DNA of 9,819 bases from assembly GCA_900316925.1 (NCBI GenBank), contig ONEU01000113.1, positions 1-9,819 on the forward strand, read 5' to 3'. This DNA is from an uncultured Eubacteriales bacterium. Lineage in GTDB: Bacteria; Bacillota; Clostridia; Oscillospirales; Acutalibacteraceae. Positions 1-6,807 of the stretch are shown here, in pieces. Within the stretch, counting starts at the first letter, position 1. Every line of letters begins with the position of its first letter. Both the position numbers and the translations under genes were made by a program. The notes below the pieces were generated by a model that did not search any database, was not told the origin of the DNA, and saw only the letters and a program-made list of their open reading frames with translations.

Positions 1-57
1 GCGGCGCACTATTCATAATAAGCTTACGGCTGCAATCCCCGCGGCGCCAAGCAACCC

Positions 58-269
58 GCCGTACTATCCGAACAAATCACGCTTGCGGGGATTCCCTCAG
101 GACAAAGCAGGAACGGGTACTTCCGATAAAATAACCGTGGCTGAAAATCCGGATAAAGCAGCCGTTAAGCACCCCGTCAAAGAGCTGCCCGTCCCGTATT
201 ACCAGCGACCGGTTGCCCCTCCATACCTGAATACCTGTTCTCGTCTACAGCGTCATAGCATCAGGCACA
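58..269 (+). repeat. Degenerate copy A of the modular intergenic repeat family
   Basis: This gene-free stretch aligns by eye with the right end of the window. Bases 58-118 (CCGTACTATCCGAAC, then GCGGGGATT, then CAGGAACGGGTA) match 9631-9697. Bases 130-180 (ending in CACCCCGTCAA) match about 9707-9756. Bases 177-269 are a diverged copy of the 94-bp unit found in tandem at 9309-9590, read in the opposite orientation: its start (CTGCCCGTCCCGTATTACC) and end (TCGTCTACA, CAGGCAC) are kept while the middle has drifted. The hairpin block seen in other copies is not preserved here. Bases 1-57 contain nothing I can identify, apart from AATCCCCGC at 35-43, which is inverted at 86-94. No convincing coding sequence lies in 1-328. 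Confidence 0.65.
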
Positions 270-273
270 GAAT

Positions 274-302
274 TTGACTATAGCGGGGGTGTGTGTTACA
301 AT
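274..302 (+). promoter_or_regulatory. Sigma-A promoter of the lipoprotein gene
   Basis: The -35 box TTGACT (274-279) and -10 box TACAAT (297-302) are separated by exactly 17 bases, and a TGT directly before the -10 box gives an extended -10 motif. Transcription should start near 309, leaving a leader of about 20 bases that contains the ribosome site AAAGGGGA (313-320) before the ATG at 329. The -35 box begins five bases after the end of repeat copy A, so the promoter sits at the edge of the repeat. Confidence 0.8.
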
Positions 303-328
303 AACGGCACAGAAAGGGGAATGTCACT

Positions 329-1126
329 ATGAAAAAAATTGTTTGTATCCTGTTGTGTCTGCTGCTTCCGGCAGTTCTGACGGCCTGCTCCAATTCATCA
401 CAGGAGGAATCCTCCGCACCCTCCTCTGCGCCGGAATCCTCTGCCGCACAGGAGGAATCCTCACAAGAGGAAGTCCTCGGCGAACTGCTGACGGATACCT
501 TCGGCAAGCTGCAGGACGGCACCGGTTACTATATCGACGTGACGATGATCGTGGAAGGAGGCACTAACTCCACTTCGTCTTCGGAGAACCGTCAGTCCTC
601 TGAAACCGAGCGGATGTCCTATCACTATCAGGTGGCGGTGGATCAGAACTCCGACCGCGCCATGCTTATGATGCAGATGCCCGACGGCACGACCGGCCAT
701 CTGCTCATCGACAATAAGGTCTGCTATAAACTGGATGACGAAGCCCACACCTATATGAAACAGGATTACCCCTATAACGCCTATTCCTTCGGCAGGCTCT
801 ATACTACCGATCTCTATCTGGGCATGATGAATTACCTGCATCTGGACAGCTCCGGTACCGGCGATTTCCGGCTGAGTGAGGACGGAAAAGCCGCCACCCT
901 TGATTACGAAAAATACCGCCTGACTGCCGATGAGCAGGAGAGCAATCCGTTCCAGGAGGCCGTCATCACCTACTACTTCAAGGACCGTAAGCCCTATGCC
1001 GAGGTCCTGGAAACCGACAAGGGAAAAACCACCTTCCTGTTCACCACCGTTTCCGATACCGTCAAGGACCCTTCCGTTTTTGCGATTCCGGAGGGCTATC
1101 AGGAAATCCCCGCAGAAGCATCATAG
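329..1126 (+). CDS. Secreted lipoprotein of unknown function
   Basis: The 265-residue product has a typical lipoprotein signal: two Lys after Met, a hydrophobic stretch at residues 4-16, and a lipobox LTAC with the lipidated Cys at 20. Residues 21-49 are a Ser/Glu/Ala-rich linker, probably a flexible tether, so the rest should sit on the outer face of the membrane. The body (about 50-265) is rich in short alternating strands and ends in a segment containing DPSVFAIPEGYQEI. That layout is reminiscent of LolA-like or other lipid-binding lipoprotein folds, but this is only an impression and I do not recognise a named family. The start is secure: ATG at 329, ribosome site AAAGGGGA, strong promoter upstream. 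The ABC genes downstream have their own promoter, so a joint function is possible but not shown. No key motif appears broken. Confidence 0.9.
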   Translation: MKKIVCILLCLLLPAVLTACSNSSQEESSAPSSAPESSAAQEESSQEEVLGELLTDTFGKLQDGTGYYIDVTMIVEGGTNSTSSSENRQSSETERMSYHYQVAVDQNSDRAMLMMQMPDGTTGHLLIDNKVCYKLDDEAHTYMKQDYPYNAYSFGRLYTTDLYLGMMNYLHLDSSGTGDFRLSEDGKAATLDYEKYRLTADEQESNPFQEAVITYYFKDRKPYAEVLETDKGKTTFLFTTVSDTVKDPSVFAIPEGYQEIPAEAS

Positions 1127-1180
1127 CATCTCAAATGTCAGTAAAATTAACAAAATATCTATTCCTATCCGGCAAAATTA

Positions 1181-1189
1181 TGGTATAAT
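1181..1189 (+). promoter_or_regulatory. Extended -10 promoter of the ABC genes
   Basis: TGGTATAAT is a perfect extended -10 motif, with TATAAT at 1184-1189, in an AT-rich 82-base gap between the lipoprotein and ABC genes. No good -35 box lies 17 bases upstream (ATTCCT at 1161-1166), which extended -10 promoters tolerate. The expected transcript start near 1196 gives about 30 bases of leader before the TTG at 1227 and only about 13 before the ATG at 1209. No hairpin terminator for the lipoprotein gene is visible in this gap, so read-through is also possible. Confidence 0.65.
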
Positions 1190-1211
1190 CAATCTGTAAC
1201 GATCCAAAATG

Positions 1212-1218
1212 AAGGAAG
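1212..1218 (+). promoter_or_regulatory. Ribosome binding site that points to a TTG start for the ABC ATPase
   Basis: AAGGAAG is the only Shine-Dalgarno-like sequence near the start of the ABC ATPase gene. It lies 8 bases before the in-frame TTG at 1227, but downstream of the ATG at 1209, which has no purine-rich site before it (GATCCAAA). Confidence 0.6.
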
Positions 1219-1226
1219 TGTTCCGA

Positions 1227-1952
1227 TTGATCAATATTTCCCATCTGACCAAAAAATACCATCGCTTTGTGGCGAATGACAATATCTCCCTGATGATCCA
1301 GGACGGTGAAATTGCTGTCCTGGCAGGTCCCAACGGTGCGGGAAAATCTACCGCGATCAAATGCATCGCCGGTCTGCTGCGCTTTGAGGGAGAGATCGAA
1401 ATCGACGGCTTCAACAACAAGAGCCTGGAGGCCAAGCGGATCCTCGGTTATGTGCCGGAGATCCCCGCCCCCTTTGAACTGCTCACCGTCTGGGAGCACA
1501 TGGAATTTATTGCAAGAGCCTATAAACTGGAAAACTGGGAGCAGAGAGCCGAGGAGCTCATCACCCGCATGGAGCTTGCCGATAAACGCAAACGGCTGGG
1601 CAAGGAGCTTTCCAAGGGGATGCAGCAGAAGATCAGTATCTGCTGTGCCCTGCTGATTGAACCGAAGGTCGTACTGTTTGACGAGCCCTTTGTGGGACTT
1701 GACCCCCACGCCATCAAGGAACTGAAAACCATGCTCTTTGAAATGAAGGAAAAGGGCACTACCGTCATCATCAGCACCCACATGCTTGACAGCGTGGAGG
1801 AATTCTGGGACAAGGTGTTTATTATGATGAACGGCAGGATCGAAGCCGAACGTGAACGGAAAGCGGTGGAACGCAGCGGCGAGAATTTGGAAGAGCTGTT
1901 TTTCTCCATCACCGAGCGCGGCGGCAGTGACAAAGAGGAGGTGTCCGGATGA
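1227..1952 (+). CDS. ABC transporter ATP-binding protein
   Basis: This is the nucleotide-binding subunit that powers the membrane protein encoded next. From the TTG start the product has 241 residues and begins with INISHLTKKY, the usual first strand of this family; an ATG at 1209 would add six residues with no ribosome site. Visible motifs are Walker A GPNGAGKST (34-42), signature LSKGM (128-132), Walker B VVLFDE (148-153) followed by the D-loop GLDP, and the switch His in STHML (185). At the Q-loop position the sequence reads YVPE rather than YVPQ. Glu occurs here in several ABC-2-type export ATPases, so this is not a sign of inactivity. The stop codon overlaps the next start by 4 bases, so the two genes should be translated together. 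The substrate cannot be read from the sequence. Confidence 0.93.
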   Translation: MINISHLTKKYHRFVANDNISLMIQDGEIAVLAGPNGAGKSTAIKCIAGLLRFEGEIEIDGFNNKSLEAKRILGYVPEIPAPFELLTVWEHMEFIARAYKLENWEQRAEELITRMELADKRKRLGKELSKGMQQKISICCALLIEPKVVLFDEPFVGLDPHAIKELKTMLFEMKEKGTTVIISTHMLDSVEEFWDKVFIMMNGRIEAERERKAVERSGENLEELFFSITERGGSDKEEVSG

Positions 1953-3553
1953 AAGCCATCCTCTACCTGCTGCGGAAAAACGTCAAGAACGCCGTGATTG
2001 ACACCTTCCGCAGTCCCCTGAAGCTCATTGTCTACGGCTTCATTGCGGCAAGCCTGGTCTATGCCGTCATCCAGGGCTTCGTCATGGACTCCACAATGGA
2101 CGAGCCTCCCGACAAACGCATCCTCTTCGGCGCCTATCTGGCTCTGTTGTTTTTTATCAGTATCCCCATCATGCTCAAGGGGCTGAGCACCGGCTCAAGC
2201 TTCTTCGGGCTGAGTGACGTGAACAATATCTTTGTCGCACCCATCTCCGAAAAACGGGTGCTGACCTACGGGATCGGACGACAGCTTGCTTCCTCGCTGT
2301 TTCTGGTGGTCTGCTTCTCGGCCTACGGCAGTATCGGCATCCGGGTCTTTGAGCTCAGCACCGCTGATTCCCTCTATCTCTTCGGCGGCATCGCCCTGAT
2401 GATGCTCATTGTACAGATGGTCACCCTGCTGCTGTTCTGCATCTGCAGTGCCTTCCCCCGTGCGTCCTTCTATCTCAAGCTGATGATCTATCTGCTGCCG
2501 ATCTTTGCGTTGGGTGCGGTGGCCGTGTATATGTTCACCGCAGGCATGACCCTGGAAAACCTCTATGCCGCCATCTCTCAGGATATCCTGCAGTACATCC
2601 CCATTGTCGGCTGGATGCACGGTCTCGTGTTCGGCATTATCTACGGCAATCTCTTCCAGGCCCTGCTCTACGGCTCCCTGCTGCTTGTCTGCTGTCTGCT
2701 CAGCATCATCATCTTCTGCTTCACCCGTCTGGATTACTACGAGGATGTCCTGGGCAGAGCCGAAAGCTATTTTGAGTTTAAAGACAATATCCGCACCGGC
2801 AAGGTTTCGGATTCCGACTGGATGGGCAACCGCCGCATCAGGCTCCGCCGTCAGGGCATCAACAAAGGACGGGGCGCTTCGGCACTCTTCTACAAGCACC
2901 TGCGTGAGGGCAGCCGCCGTTCCCGCTTTATGTTCTTTAATATCAACACCGTGGTGCTGCTGGGGGTAACAGTGCTGATCGGTCTGGCCATGAAGGGCTT
3001 CTTCCGTGCCCCCTACCGCGTGACGATCATCTATATGGCGGTGACGGTCATCATCTCCTATGTCCAGTTCTTCTTCAGCGCCGCCGGCGACTGGGTCAAG
3101 GAGCTTAACAAGCCCTACATTTTCCTCATTCCCGACAGTCCCGTGCGCAAGCTCATCATGGCAGGAGCCACCAGTATCATCAAACCCTTTATTGACGGTG
3201 CCGTCTCTTATGCCGTTCTGTGGCTGCTGGTAGGCGGCTTCCTGCCGGACGTCGTGATGTGCGCGCTGGTATACGGCAGCTTCGGCTGTATCTATATTGC
3301 CTCCAATATCCTGGCGCAGCGCATTGTCGGTCTGAGCGGCAACCGCGGCGTGTTCATCACCTTCTATATGGGAATTATGGTCATCCTCATGGTTCCGGGC
3401 ATCGTCATCGGACTGCTGGCGCTCTCCAATGTGCACGGCTTTCTTGCCGCCATCTCCGCCACGGTCATCGGTGTCCCGGTCTTCCTCTGGAACATCCTCG
3501 TTTCCTTCGTCATCTTCCTCCTGTGCAAAAATCTCCTGCACAATATCGAGTAA
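1949..3553 (+). CDS. ABC transporter membrane protein, putative ABC exporter type
   Basis: The 534-residue protein is very hydrophobic, with about 12 predicted membrane segments. One group lies at roughly residues 25-260 and a second at about 330-525, separated by a basic, presumably cytoplasmic loop (about 265-330, with RRIRLRRQ). Each half carries a similar motif after its first helices: VAPISEKRVL near residue 97 and LIPDSPVRKL near 400. This suggests an internally duplicated permease. The pattern resembles the clostridial 'putative ABC exporter' family, an assignment made from memory of the family, not a search. It starts at an ATG overlapping the ATPase stop, with a strong GAGGAGGTG site (1935-1943). 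With the ATPase it would form a complete exporter, probably a homodimeric ATPase on one membrane chain. The gene is intact and ends just before an intrinsic terminator. The substrate is unknown. Confidence 0.88.
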   Translation: MKAILYLLRKNVKNAVIDTFRSPLKLIVYGFIAASLVYAVIQGFVMDSTMDEPPDKRILFGAYLALLFFISIPIMLKGLSTGSSFFGLSDVNNIFVAPISEKRVLTYGIGRQLASSLFLVVCFSAYGSIGIRVFELSTADSLYLFGGIALMMLIVQMVTLLLFCICSAFPRASFYLKLMIYLLPIFALGAVAVYMFTAGMTLENLYAAISQDILQYIPIVGWMHGLVFGIIYGNLFQALLYGSLLLVCCLLSIIIFCFTRLDYYEDVLGRAESYFEFKDNIRTGKVSDSDWMGNRRIRLRRQGINKGRGASALFYKHLREGSRRSRFMFFNINTVVLLGVTVLIGLAMKGFFRAPYRVTIIYMAVTVIISYVQFFFSAAGDWVKELNKPYIFLIPDSPVRKLIMAGATSIIKPFIDGAVSYAVLWLLVGGFLPDVVMCALVYGSFGCIYIASNILAQRIVGLSGNRGVFITFYMGIMVILMVPGIVIGLLALSNVHGFLAAISATVIGVPVFLWNILVSFVIFLLCKNLLHNIE

Positions 3554-3560
3554 CCTCCCC

Positions 3561-3597
3561 GGACACGGCTGCAGCTGCCGTGTCCTTTCTCTTTTTG
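3561..3597 (+). terminator. Intrinsic terminator of the ABC genes
   Basis: A perfect 9-base-pair stem (GGACACGGC at 3561-3569 with GCCGTGTCC at 3577-3585, seven-base loop) is followed directly by the T-rich tract TTTCTCTTTTT. It begins 7 bases after the permease stop codon. Confidence 0.9.
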
Positions 3598-3600
3598 TCA

Positions 3601-3626
3601 GGGGGACTTTCACGAGAAAGTCCCCC
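3601..3626. repeat. Second hairpin, perfect 11-bp inverted repeat
   Basis: GGGGGACTTTC (3601-3611) is the exact inverse of GAAAGTCCCCC (3616-3626), with a four-base ACGA loop. No T tract follows it on the + strand. On the - strand the bases beyond it are the A-rich/T-rich arms of the neighbouring terminator. It could support termination, protect a transcript end, or mark the start of the adjacent repeat element. Confidence 0.7.
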
Positions 3627-3647
3627 CGACACCCCCGAAAGCGGCTG

Positions 3648-3925
3648 CCGTCAAGCTGCCGGTCCCGTATTACCAGCGACTGACTGACTAAAAAAACGAA
3701 ATCATTGTAGTCGTCTGCCACTGCAAAGCAACAGGCACGGGTAGTGATAGTGGAGTGATGAATGGTATGGTTTTGAAGCAACAGCCGGGAAGTGCCCCTC
3801 TGACGGAGCACGACGGCGGAAACAGAAAACACGCAGCCCTGCTGCGACGTGCCGGATGTGAGCGATACTGCACTATCCGCCATAGACGTACAGAGTGAGC
3901 GCCAGCGAACGAGAGCGTGACAACA
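3648..3925 (+). repeat. Copy B of the modular intergenic repeat family
   Basis: This is the most complete copy between the ABC genes and ruvC. Its first part (3648-3739) is a diverged 94-bp unit, kept at both ends (AAGCTGCCGGTCCCGT and CTGCAAAG plus AGGCACG) but not in the middle. The second part (3740-3925) aligns along its length with the reverse complement of 9128-9308. Shared blocks, in order, are a CAACAGCC/AAACAGCC box, a hairpin (3787-3806), GCCCTGCTG, GTGCCGGATGT, CAGAGTGAGCG, GCGAACG and AGCGTGAC. The hairpin keeps most of its pairing although its bases differ from the copy at 9236-9255, including a T-A pair where the other has C-G. A small hairpin GCGGAG-GGA-CTCCGC (3928-3942) follows directly. 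No coding sequence is supported in the 466 bases between the flanking genes. Confidence 0.75.
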
Positions 3926-3953
3926 CAGCGGAGGGACTCCGCCGACAAAAGCC

Positions 3954-3982
3954 TTGAATGGGAGAAAAAGATATGGTAAAAT
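3954..3982 (+). promoter_or_regulatory. Promoter of the ruvC-ispA operon
   Basis: TTGAAT (-35, 3954-3959) and TAAAAT (-10, 3977-3982) are spaced by 17 bases, and TGG before the -10 box makes it an extended -10. The predicted transcript start is near 3989, about 30 bases before the ruvC ATG at 4020. No other promoter of this quality was seen down to the end of ispA, although internal promoters cannot be excluded. Confidence 0.7.
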
Positions 3983-4007
3983 AAAGCCGAAAGTATGTTT
4001 GATTTTT

Positions 4008-4013
4008 GGAGAG
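4008..4013 (+). promoter_or_regulatory. Ribosome binding site fixing the ruvC start
   Basis: GGAGAG lies 6 bases before the ATG at 4020 and supports that start. The longer in-frame TTG at 3954 has no ribosome site and falls on the -35 box of the promoter. Confidence 0.75.
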
Positions 4014-4019
4014 AAACGT

Positions 4020-4532
4020 ATGAGAATATTAGGAATAGACCCCGGATATGCGATCGTCGGGTATGGGGTGATCGAATTCAGCGGCGGCCGCTATTACGCG
4101 CTGGATTACGGCGCCATCACTACCGATGCGGATACCCCCTTTCCCCAGAGACTCCAGCAGATTTATAACGGGCTGATTTCCGTCATCATCCGGAACGACC
4201 CGGATGCGCTGTCCATCGAGCGGCTGTACTTCCAGAATAACCAGAAAACCGCCATTGCGGTGGCGGAGGCAAGAGGGGTGATCCTGCTGGCGGCACAAAA
4301 CAGCAATATCCCCATCAGCGAATATACTCCGCTGCAGGTGAAGATGGCTGTCACCGGATACGGTCAGGCGCATAAACCGCAGGTTATGGAGATGACCAGA
4401 AGACTGCTGAAATTAGAAAAGGTCCCCCGTCCTGACGATACCGCCGATGCCCTTGCCATCGCAATCTGCCATGCCCACTGCTCGGGAACGGCGCTGCGTT
4501 CCCTGCTGAATCAACCGGGAGGTGCCACATGA
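4020..4532 (+). CDS. ruvC: Holliday junction resolvase RuvC
   Basis: RuvC is the endonuclease that makes paired cuts across a Holliday junction held by RuvAB, completing recombinational repair. The 170-residue product starts MRILGIDPG, as RuvC proteins do. The four acidic metal-binding residues of the RNase H-like fold are present: D7 in GIDPG, E67 in SIERLYF, and D140 and D143 in DDTADALAIA. The resolvase-specific segment YGQAHKPQV is also intact at about 114-122. Length is normal for the family. A longer reading from TTG at 3954 would add 22 residues encoded by promoter sequence, and is rejected. The stop codon overlaps the start of the phosphatase gene by 4 bases (ATGA), so the two are probably translationally coupled. 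It is the first gene of the operon. Confidence 0.97.
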   Translation: MRILGIDPGYAIVGYGVIEFSGGRYYALDYGAITTDADTPFPQRLQQIYNGLISVIIRNDPDALSIERLYFQNNQKTAIAVAEARGVILLAAQNSNIPISEYTPLQVKMAVTGYGQAHKPQVMEMTRRLLKLEKVPRPDDTADALAIAICHAHCSGTALRSLLNQPGGAT

Positions 4533-5113
4533 CCACACTATACTTTGTCCGCCATGCCCAGCCGGATTACCGCACGGGATCAAACCGGAGCTTTCCGCTG
4601 TCGGAGGAGGGCATGAACGACCGGCTGGAGGCTCTCCGGGTACTGGAACACATCCGGTTTGATGCGGCGGTATCCAGTCCCTACCGGCGCAGTCTTGATA
4701 CCATCGCCCCGCTCATCACGGCACAGTCGCTGCCCCTGACCATCGACGAACGTCTCCGGGAACGCGACAATCCCGGCGGCGGCAGCAACAGCCATGAGAT
4801 GTTCCGGCGCCGGTGGGCTGACCACGATTTCCACGAGGAGGGCGGGGAGAGTATCCGCTCTACCCAGGAAAGGAATATCGCCGCTGTACGGGAGATCCTG
4901 CACGGCTTTGACGGCAGAACCGTTCTCGTGGGGACCCACGGCACGGCTCTGGCCACTATCATCAACTATTTTGAGCACGACTACGGCATTGAAGATTTCC
5001 TGCGGATCATCGACTTCATGCCCTATGTCCTGCGCATGGATTTTGACGGAGAACAGTATCTCGGCAGAGAAGAGCTGTTTTATTTACACAAGAAATACCA
5101 CGGCATCAAGTAA
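4529..5113 (+). CDS. Histidine phosphatase family protein (phosphoglycerate mutase-like)
   Basis: The 194-residue protein has the core of the histidine phosphatase superfamily: the phosphate-accepting His in VRHAQP (H9), the phosphate-binding Arg of the SSPYRR box (R54), the acid in LRER (E78), and the second His in VGTHGTAL (H137). It should therefore hydrolyse a phosphomonoester, or less likely act as a mutase, in the cytoplasm; no signal peptide is seen. The substrate cannot be told from the motifs. Relatives acting on sugar phosphates, alpha-ribazole phosphate or phosphoserine look alike at this level. Its start overlaps the ruvC stop (ATGA) and has a strong GGGAGGTG site 4 bases upstream. 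It ends 19 bases before ruvA, so it sits between genes of the resolvasome without an obvious functional link. Confidence 0.92.
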   Translation: MTTLYFVRHAQPDYRTGSNRSFPLSEEGMNDRLEALRVLEHIRFDAAVSSPYRRSLDTIAPLITAQSLPLTIDERLRERDNPGGGSNSHEMFRRRWADHDFHEEGGESIRSTQERNIAAVREILHGFDGRTVLVGTHGTALATIINYFEHDYGIEDFLRIIDFMPYVLRMDFDGEQYLGREELFYLHKKYHGIK

Positions 5114-5132
5114 CAGAAAGGAACCACATACC

Positions 5133-5741
5133 ATGATATACAGTCTCAACGGAACGATCATCCACAGCGAACCCGGCTGTGTGGTGATTGAATGTGCAGG
5201 GGTCGGCTACAAGTGCATGGTGACCATGAACACCCTTCGCAGCCTGCCCAGAATCGGCGAAAGGACCCGTCTCTACACACAGATGCTGGTACGGGAGGAT
5301 GCGGTGGAGCTTTGCGGCTTTTCCACCCCCGATGAAATGAACTGCTTCAAACTCCTCACCTCGGTAAGCGGTGTGGGAACAAAGGTCGGACTGGCCATCC
5401 TCTCGGAGCTGCGTCCGGAACAGGTGGCGCTGGCGGTGTCACTGGGCGACAGCAAAATGCTCACCAAGGCAAGCGGCGTGGGCAATAAACTGGCACAGCG
5501 CATTATCCTGGAAATGAAGGATAAGATCAAAAAACTGGGCGTGCCCTCCGAAACCCCGGAACCGGGCATACCGGCGGCGGCCGTTGCTTCGGCAAGCGCC
5601 AATCTCTCCCAGGCGGTAGGCGCGCTGGCTGTCCTGGGCTATACGCCCGACGATGTTCTGCCGTTCATGCGGGATATTGACCCGGAGCTGCCGGTGGAGC
5701 AGATCATTTCCCTGACCCTGAAAGCCATCGGCAAACAGTAA
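5133..5741 (+). CDS. ruvA: Holliday junction branch migration complex subunit RuvA
   Basis: RuvA binds the four-way junction as a tetramer and loads RuvB helicase rings onto its arms. The 202-residue product has the three expected parts. The N-terminal OB-fold (about 1-64) includes the acidic pin E55-D56, at the same positions as in E. coli RuvA. A central domain has two helix-hairpin-helix motifs (SGVG at 79-82 and SGVG at 114-117). A Pro/Ala-rich linker (about 135-158) leads to the C-terminal RuvB-binding domain (to 202). The ATG at 5133 has an AAAGGA site (5117-5122). The same frame stays open upstream to 4794, but those 113 codons are an out-of-frame reading of the phosphatase gene, not part of RuvA. 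It is 20 bases before ruvB. Confidence 0.97.
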   Translation: MIYSLNGTIIHSEPGCVVIECAGVGYKCMVTMNTLRSLPRIGERTRLYTQMLVREDAVELCGFSTPDEMNCFKLLTSVSGVGTKVGLAILSELRPEQVALAVSLGDSKMLTKASGVGNKLAQRIILEMKDKIKKLGVPSETPEPGIPAAAVASASANLSQAVGALAVLGYTPDDVLPFMRDIDPELPVEQIISLTLKAIGKQ

Positions 5742-5761
5742 GGCCGTGAAAGGAACCCATT

Positions 5762-6802
5762 ATGGAAGAATACGATTTTGAAAACCGGATCGTCTCCCCC
5801 ACCGAGATCATGGGAGACAATGACAGTGATAATCCCCTGCGTCCCCGCACCCTGAACGACTATATCGGTCAGGAAAAGGCCAAACAGAATTTAGCGGTCT
5901 TTATCGAGGCGGCCAGACAGCGCCATGAAAGCCTCGATCATGTCCTGCTCTACGGTCCTCCGGGACTGGGCAAGACGACCCTTTCCGGCATTATCGCCAA
6001 TGAACTGAACGTCAACCTGCGCATCACCTCCGGACCTGCCATCGAAAAGCCCGGAGACCTTGCGGCTATCCTGACGAACCTCAACGAGGGCGATGTGCTC
6101 TTTATCGACGAGATCCACCGTATCTCACGGGCAGTCGAGGAGATCCTCTATCCCGCTATGGAGGACTTTGCCATTGATATCGTCACCGGCAAGGGTCAGA
6201 TGGCGGCTTCCTACCACCTCCCCCTGCCGCATTTCACCCTTGTGGGCGCCACCACCAGAGCCGGTCAGCTCACCGCCCCCCTGCGGGACCGTTTCGGCGT
6301 GTCTCTCAGGCTGGAGCTATATACCCCCGAGGAACTGGCGAAGATCGTCACCCGGAGCGCCTCCATCCTGCATATCGGCATTGAACCCGACGGTGCGCTG
6401 GAGATCGCCTCCCGTTCCAGGGGAACTCCGCGAATTGCCAACCGGATGCTCAAGCGTGTGCGGGACTTTGCCCAGGTATTGTCGGACGGGGTGATTACCC
6501 TGGAAACCGCTCAGACGGCACTGGAACGTCTGGAAATAGATGAGCTGGGACTGGACGCCAATGACAGACGGATGCTGACGGCGATCGTAAAATTCTACCG
6601 CGGCGGTCCTGTGGGGCTGGAAACGCTCGCCGCCGCCATCGGTGAAGAAGCCGTGACCATCGAGGATGTCATCGAACCGTATCTCATGCAGATCGGTTTC
6701 CTGAACCGCACCCCCCGTGGCCGCTGTATCACAAGAGCCGCCTGTCTGCACATGGGCTTTGACCTGCCCGATGCACAGGACGGCCAGATCAGATTTGAGT
6801 GA
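5762..6802 (+). CDS. ruvB: Holliday junction branch migration ATPase RuvB
   Basis: RuvB is the AAA+ motor that, as hexamers on either side of RuvA, pulls DNA through the junction using ATP. The 346-residue product is full length. Walker A is GPPGLGKTT (65-73), Walker B LFIDEIHR (113-120), and the sensor/finger segments LVGATTRAG and LRDRFG follow. The C-terminal winged-helix domain carries the hallmark segments GLDANDRRML, GGPVGLETLA and IGFLNRTPRGR. The N-terminal extension of about 25 residues (acidic, then RPRTLNDYIGQ) is usual for the family. Start ATG at 5762 follows a GAAAGGA site. The stop lies 5 bases before the probable xseA start. No missing residues were noticed. Confidence 0.98.
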   Translation: MEEYDFENRIVSPTEIMGDNDSDNPLRPRTLNDYIGQEKAKQNLAVFIEAARQRHESLDHVLLYGPPGLGKTTLSGIIANELNVNLRITSGPAIEKPGDLAAILTNLNEGDVLFIDEIHRISRAVEEILYPAMEDFAIDIVTGKGQMAASYHLPLPHFTLVGATTRAGQLTAPLRDRFGVSLRLELYTPEELAKIVTRSASILHIGIEPDGALEIASRSRGTPRIANRMLKRVRDFAQVLSDGVITLETAQTALERLEIDELGLDANDRRMLTAIVKFYRGGPVGLETLAAAIGEEAVTIEDVIEPYLMQIGFLNRTPRGRCITRAACLHMGFDLPDAQDGQIRFE

Positions 6803-6807
6803 TTGCT

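Noticed and set aside
83..277. 64-codon open frame on the + strand at the left end
   Set aside because: It runs through repeat copy A, whose relatives at other sites do not keep the frame, and there is no convincing ribosome site.
253..522. Open frame on the - strand over the lipoprotein promoter and signal peptide
   Set aside because: Its Ser/Glu-rich content mirrors the lipoprotein tether, and it overlaps a strong promoter and a well-supported gene on the other strand.
2195..3883. 562-codon open frame on the - strand
   Set aside because: It lies antisense to the permease gene and runs on into the repeat. Its product is an implausible mix rich in Asp, His, Gln and Gly, as expected from reading a membrane-protein gene backwards. 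No ribosome site or family motif was seen.
4794..5132. N-terminal extension of RuvA by 113 residues
   Set aside because: It is an alternative frame inside the phosphatase gene. RuvA homologues begin at the MIYSLNGTI segment, which has its own ribosome site.
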